Part shown: piece by piece, positions 5,378 through 5,906 of the stretch
How the letters are laid out: every line of letters begins with the position of its first letter
Position numbering within the stretch: the first letter of the stretch is position 1
DNA from: Anaerolineales bacterium
GTDB lineage: Bacteria; Chloroflexota; Anaerolineae; B4-G1; DUEL01
Direction: 5' to 3'
DNA: 5,906 bases
Assembly: GCA_015662065.1 (NCBI GenBank)
Contig: DQUX01000202.1
Location: 1-5,906, forward strand
The notes under the pieces: model-generated
Told to the model about the DNA's origin: nothing
Database searches by the model: none
Seen by the model: the letters and a program-made list of their open reading frames with translations, nothing else
Position numbers and translations under genes: made by a program

Positions 5378-5647
5378 TCACGAAACGCGGGAGAGCACCT
5401 GGATGAGGGCTTCTACTGCCTCCTCGGGCGATCCCTCGGACGACTGGATACATTCTACGGCGAAGGATCGCATCAGCCGCAGGCTGACTTGGTGGGCGGC
5501 GGCGCGGATAGCCGAGAGTTGTTGCAGGACCTCCTGGCAATCCCGCCCCTCCTCGATCATCCGGGCCACCCCGCGGGCCTGCCCCTCGATCCGCCGCAGG
5601 CGACGCAACAGGTCTGCCTTTACCTCTGGATCCCGAATCTCCATCAT
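5378..5647 (-). CDS. CsoR/CstR-family transcriptional repressor (DUF156)
   Basis: An 89-residue, all-helical regulator. The family forms tetramers that leave G/C-rich operators when a metal or a reactive sulfur species modifies their thiols. The N-terminal LLRRLRRIEGQARGVARMIEEGRDC stretch (13-37) is diagnostic and carries the DNA-contacting arginines. Aligned with M. tuberculosis CsoR, ligands Cys36 and Cys65 match C37 and C66, 29 residues apart, but the His61 ligand is F62. Tyr35, in the second copper shell, is D36. Two cysteines without the histidine is the pattern of CstR, which senses persulfides, rather than of copper sensors. Its place directly ahead of PDO, TrxB and other thiol redox genes fits. 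The start may be ATG 5647 or the next ATG, 5644; AGGGA about 5660-5656 fits either. The operator was not identified. Confidence 0.92.
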   Translation of the reverse strand: MMEIRDPEVKADLLRRLRRIEGQARGVARMIEEGRDCQEVLQQLSAIRAAAHQVSLRLMRSFAVECIQSSEGSPEEAVEALIQVLSRVS

Positions 5648-5688
5648 CCTCTTGATCCCTGGGAGCCCCCGGCCCCCTATGAAACCCC

Positions 5689-5883
5689 TCAGACCGACCC
5701 CGTGGAGCAGACGGCGGCCCCTGACGAGTGAGTGCTGCTACCTACCCCGAAGAGGGAGACCGCCTTCTCCACTTCATCGCTCCCACAGCGGGGGCATTCC
5801 AGCGTCTGTTGGGCCGAAAAGGAACGCACGAACTTCTCGAACCGCTCACCGCACTTCTGGCAACGGTACTCGTAGATCGGCAT
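5689..5883 (-). CDS. FmdB-type zinc ribbon protein
   Basis: A 64-residue protein that begins MPIYEYRCQKCGERFE, the hallmark of the FmdB/CxxC_CXXC_SSSS regulatory-like family. Two CxxC knuckles, C8/C11 and C30/C33, form one zinc ribbon, and the C-terminal tail is Ser/Gly/Thr-rich with one further Cys (C59), as is common in the family. The exact role is unknown; the founding member was linked to regulation of formamidase, but most homologues are uncharacterised. The ATG at 5883 has an excellent site, GGAGG at 5894-5890, 6 bases upstream. A TAA precedes it within the site region, so the gene does not extend upstream in that frame. The next gene starts 41 bases downstream. It may belong to the redox operon or be the end of a preceding unit; the window stops 23 bases before the start, so its promoter is not visible. 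Confidence 0.93.
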   Translation of the reverse strand: MPIYEYRCQKCGERFEKFVRSFSAQQTLECPRCGSDEVEKAVSLFGVGSSTHSSGAAVCSTGSV

Positions 5884-5906
5884 CCGCTTCCTCCTTAACT
5901 CGTCAA

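Noticed and set aside
5340..5540. N-terminal extension of PDO by 67 residues.
   Set aside because: It overlaps the repressor gene, reads as low-quality Pro/Arg-rich sequence, and a strong ribosome site sits exactly ahead of the internal ATG at 5339.
5666..5677. Double G tract (GGGGG-CC-GGGGG on the minus strand) upstream of the repressor gene as a possible CsoR-type operator.
   Set aside because: The family does use G-tract operators, but the flanking AT inverted repeats are missing and such runs are common in this GC-rich DNA.

Overview
The window is GC-rich and tightly packed. Every gene I can support is on the minus strand, so transcription runs from high to low coordinates. Gaps are only a few to about 70 bases, several genes nearly touch or overlap, and I see no convincing terminator, so most or all of it looks like one operon-like string. 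Both ends are open: the last gene runs off the low-coordinate edge, and any promoter lies beyond base 5906. No gene-free stretch exceeds 300 bases.

Organism: a GC-rich bacterium. The two-domain protein disulfide oxidoreductase, typical of thermophiles, and short heptamer/octamer tandem repeats in the gaps suggest a thermophilic lineage such as Chloroflexota. This is inference from gene content only; no marker gene proves it.

Layout in order of transcription: an FmdB-type zinc ribbon (5883-5689); a CsoR/CstR-family repressor with the Cys pair but not the copper-ligand His (5647-5378); a PDO/glutaredoxin-like protein with CEYC and CPYC sites (5339-4686); a conventional NADPH thioredoxin reductase (4684-3674); a second thioredoxin reductase-like flavoprotein that keeps CATC but has lost both NADPH signatures (3649-2681); a small CSFC glutaredoxin (2657-2394); groES without groEL (2322-2047); a short 4Fe-4S reading frame with no usable start in frame, apparently frameshifted (2042-1943); a 2[4Fe-4S] ferredoxin (1950-1744); a small DUF5665-like membrane protein (1708-1406); a geranylgeranyl reductase-family flavoprotein (1356-211); and the N-terminal part of a cupin protein (208-1).

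How they may work together: the first half looks like a thiol-disulfide redox module. NADPH electrons would pass through TrxB to PDO, and possibly to the glutaredoxin, under a thiol- or persulfide-sensing repressor. The second half adds iron-sulfur electron carriers and a reductase family that can use ferredoxin. The reductase-like flavoprotein without NADPH motifs may link the halves if it takes electrons from ferredoxin, as flavin-dependent ferredoxin:thioredoxin reductases do. That link is a hypothesis.
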